From positions 1-51,236 of the forward strand of contig JBBILQ010000014.1 in NCBI GenBank assembly GCA_037444845.1: a DNA stretch of 51,236 bases. Reading direction: 5' to 3'. Positions 51,182-51,236 of the stretch are shown here, one piece after another (the stretch's first letter is position 1; each line of letters starts with the position of its first letter). A model generated the notes under the pieces. The model had not been told where the DNA came from. It saw only the letters and a program-made list of their open reading frames with translations, and did no database searches. Origin of the DNA: JARYMI01 sp037444845 (GTDB lineage: Bacteria > Acidobacteriota > Aminicenantia > Aminicenantales > UBA8522). The translations under genes were made by a program, and so were the position numbers.

Positions 51182-51236
51182 CTAGTGGTGCGTCTCATAA
51201 ATAACTTCACTTAAGTCGCGGTCCCTGAAGGCGCAC
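51182..51236. repeat. CTAG miniature element, copy C (cut by window end)
   Basis: Begins CTAGTGGTGCGTCTCATAA at 51182 and follows copies A and B to the end of the window with a few substitutions. One of them (AGACG to AGGCG) lies in the 3' arm of the internal hairpin and exchanges an A-T for a G-T style pair, leaving the arm foldable. Confidence 0.85.

Overview
The window reads as about 51 kb of chromosome from a Gram-negative, probably anaerobic bacterium of moderate GC. LpxC, a TonB-dependent receptor, a TolC/RND efflux operon and several lipoproteins imply an outer membrane. Four tandem GWxTD-domain proteins, an Oar-type receptor with a carboxypeptidase-regulatory domain, an M28 peptidase with a PA insert and bacterial inositol-lipid genes together suggest Candidatus Aminicenantes or a close Acidobacteriota relative. 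This assignment is inferred from gene content; no rRNA is present to confirm it.

Layout. 1-4250: exported M28 peptidase, iron alcohol dehydrogenase and a TGS-domain GTPase. 4340-12110: gyrB-gyrA, a long-chain acyl-CoA synthetase, a coiled-coil zinc-ribbon protein and a CAU tRNA. 12190-21160: rpoD and dnaG (macromolecular synthesis operon without rpsU), larB, lpxC, a TPR protein, glmU and glmS; the last two form a UDP-GlcNAc/envelope precursor operon. 21300-28520: an exported DUF4412-like protein, a TonB receptor, myo-inositol-1-phosphate synthase with a CDP-alcohol phosphatidyltransferase (inositol phospholipid pair), and an ArsA-type ATPase with a small partner. 28790-36670: a sodium:solute symporter and a four-gene efflux operon.

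36640-42370 is the accessory part. Copies of a roughly 205-bp miniature element with CTAG ends bracket a low-GC block of small genes with attC-like features. Then come a SWIM-protein/SNF2-helicase pair, an IS1380-type transposase relic and a second palindromic repeat whose other copy opens the window. 42375-44360 is a HdrD-like iron-sulfur protein plus a NarI-like cytochrome b subunit. 44479-44606 is a large palindrome. 44710-50943 is the GWxTD cluster closed by a carboxypeptidase-regulatory/TPR protein. The window ends in a gene relic and a third copy of the CTAG element.

Many promoters are close to the sigma-70 consensus (TTGACA, 17-18 bp, TATAAT), in keeping with the RpoD encoded here. Several place the predicted transcription start almost on the start codon or on the mature tRNA 5' end. 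The best candidates for something undescribed are the attC-like small-gene block, the four-paralogue GWxTD array, the GlmU with an eroded uridylyltransferase domain, and the RND pump lacking the usual TM4 aspartate.
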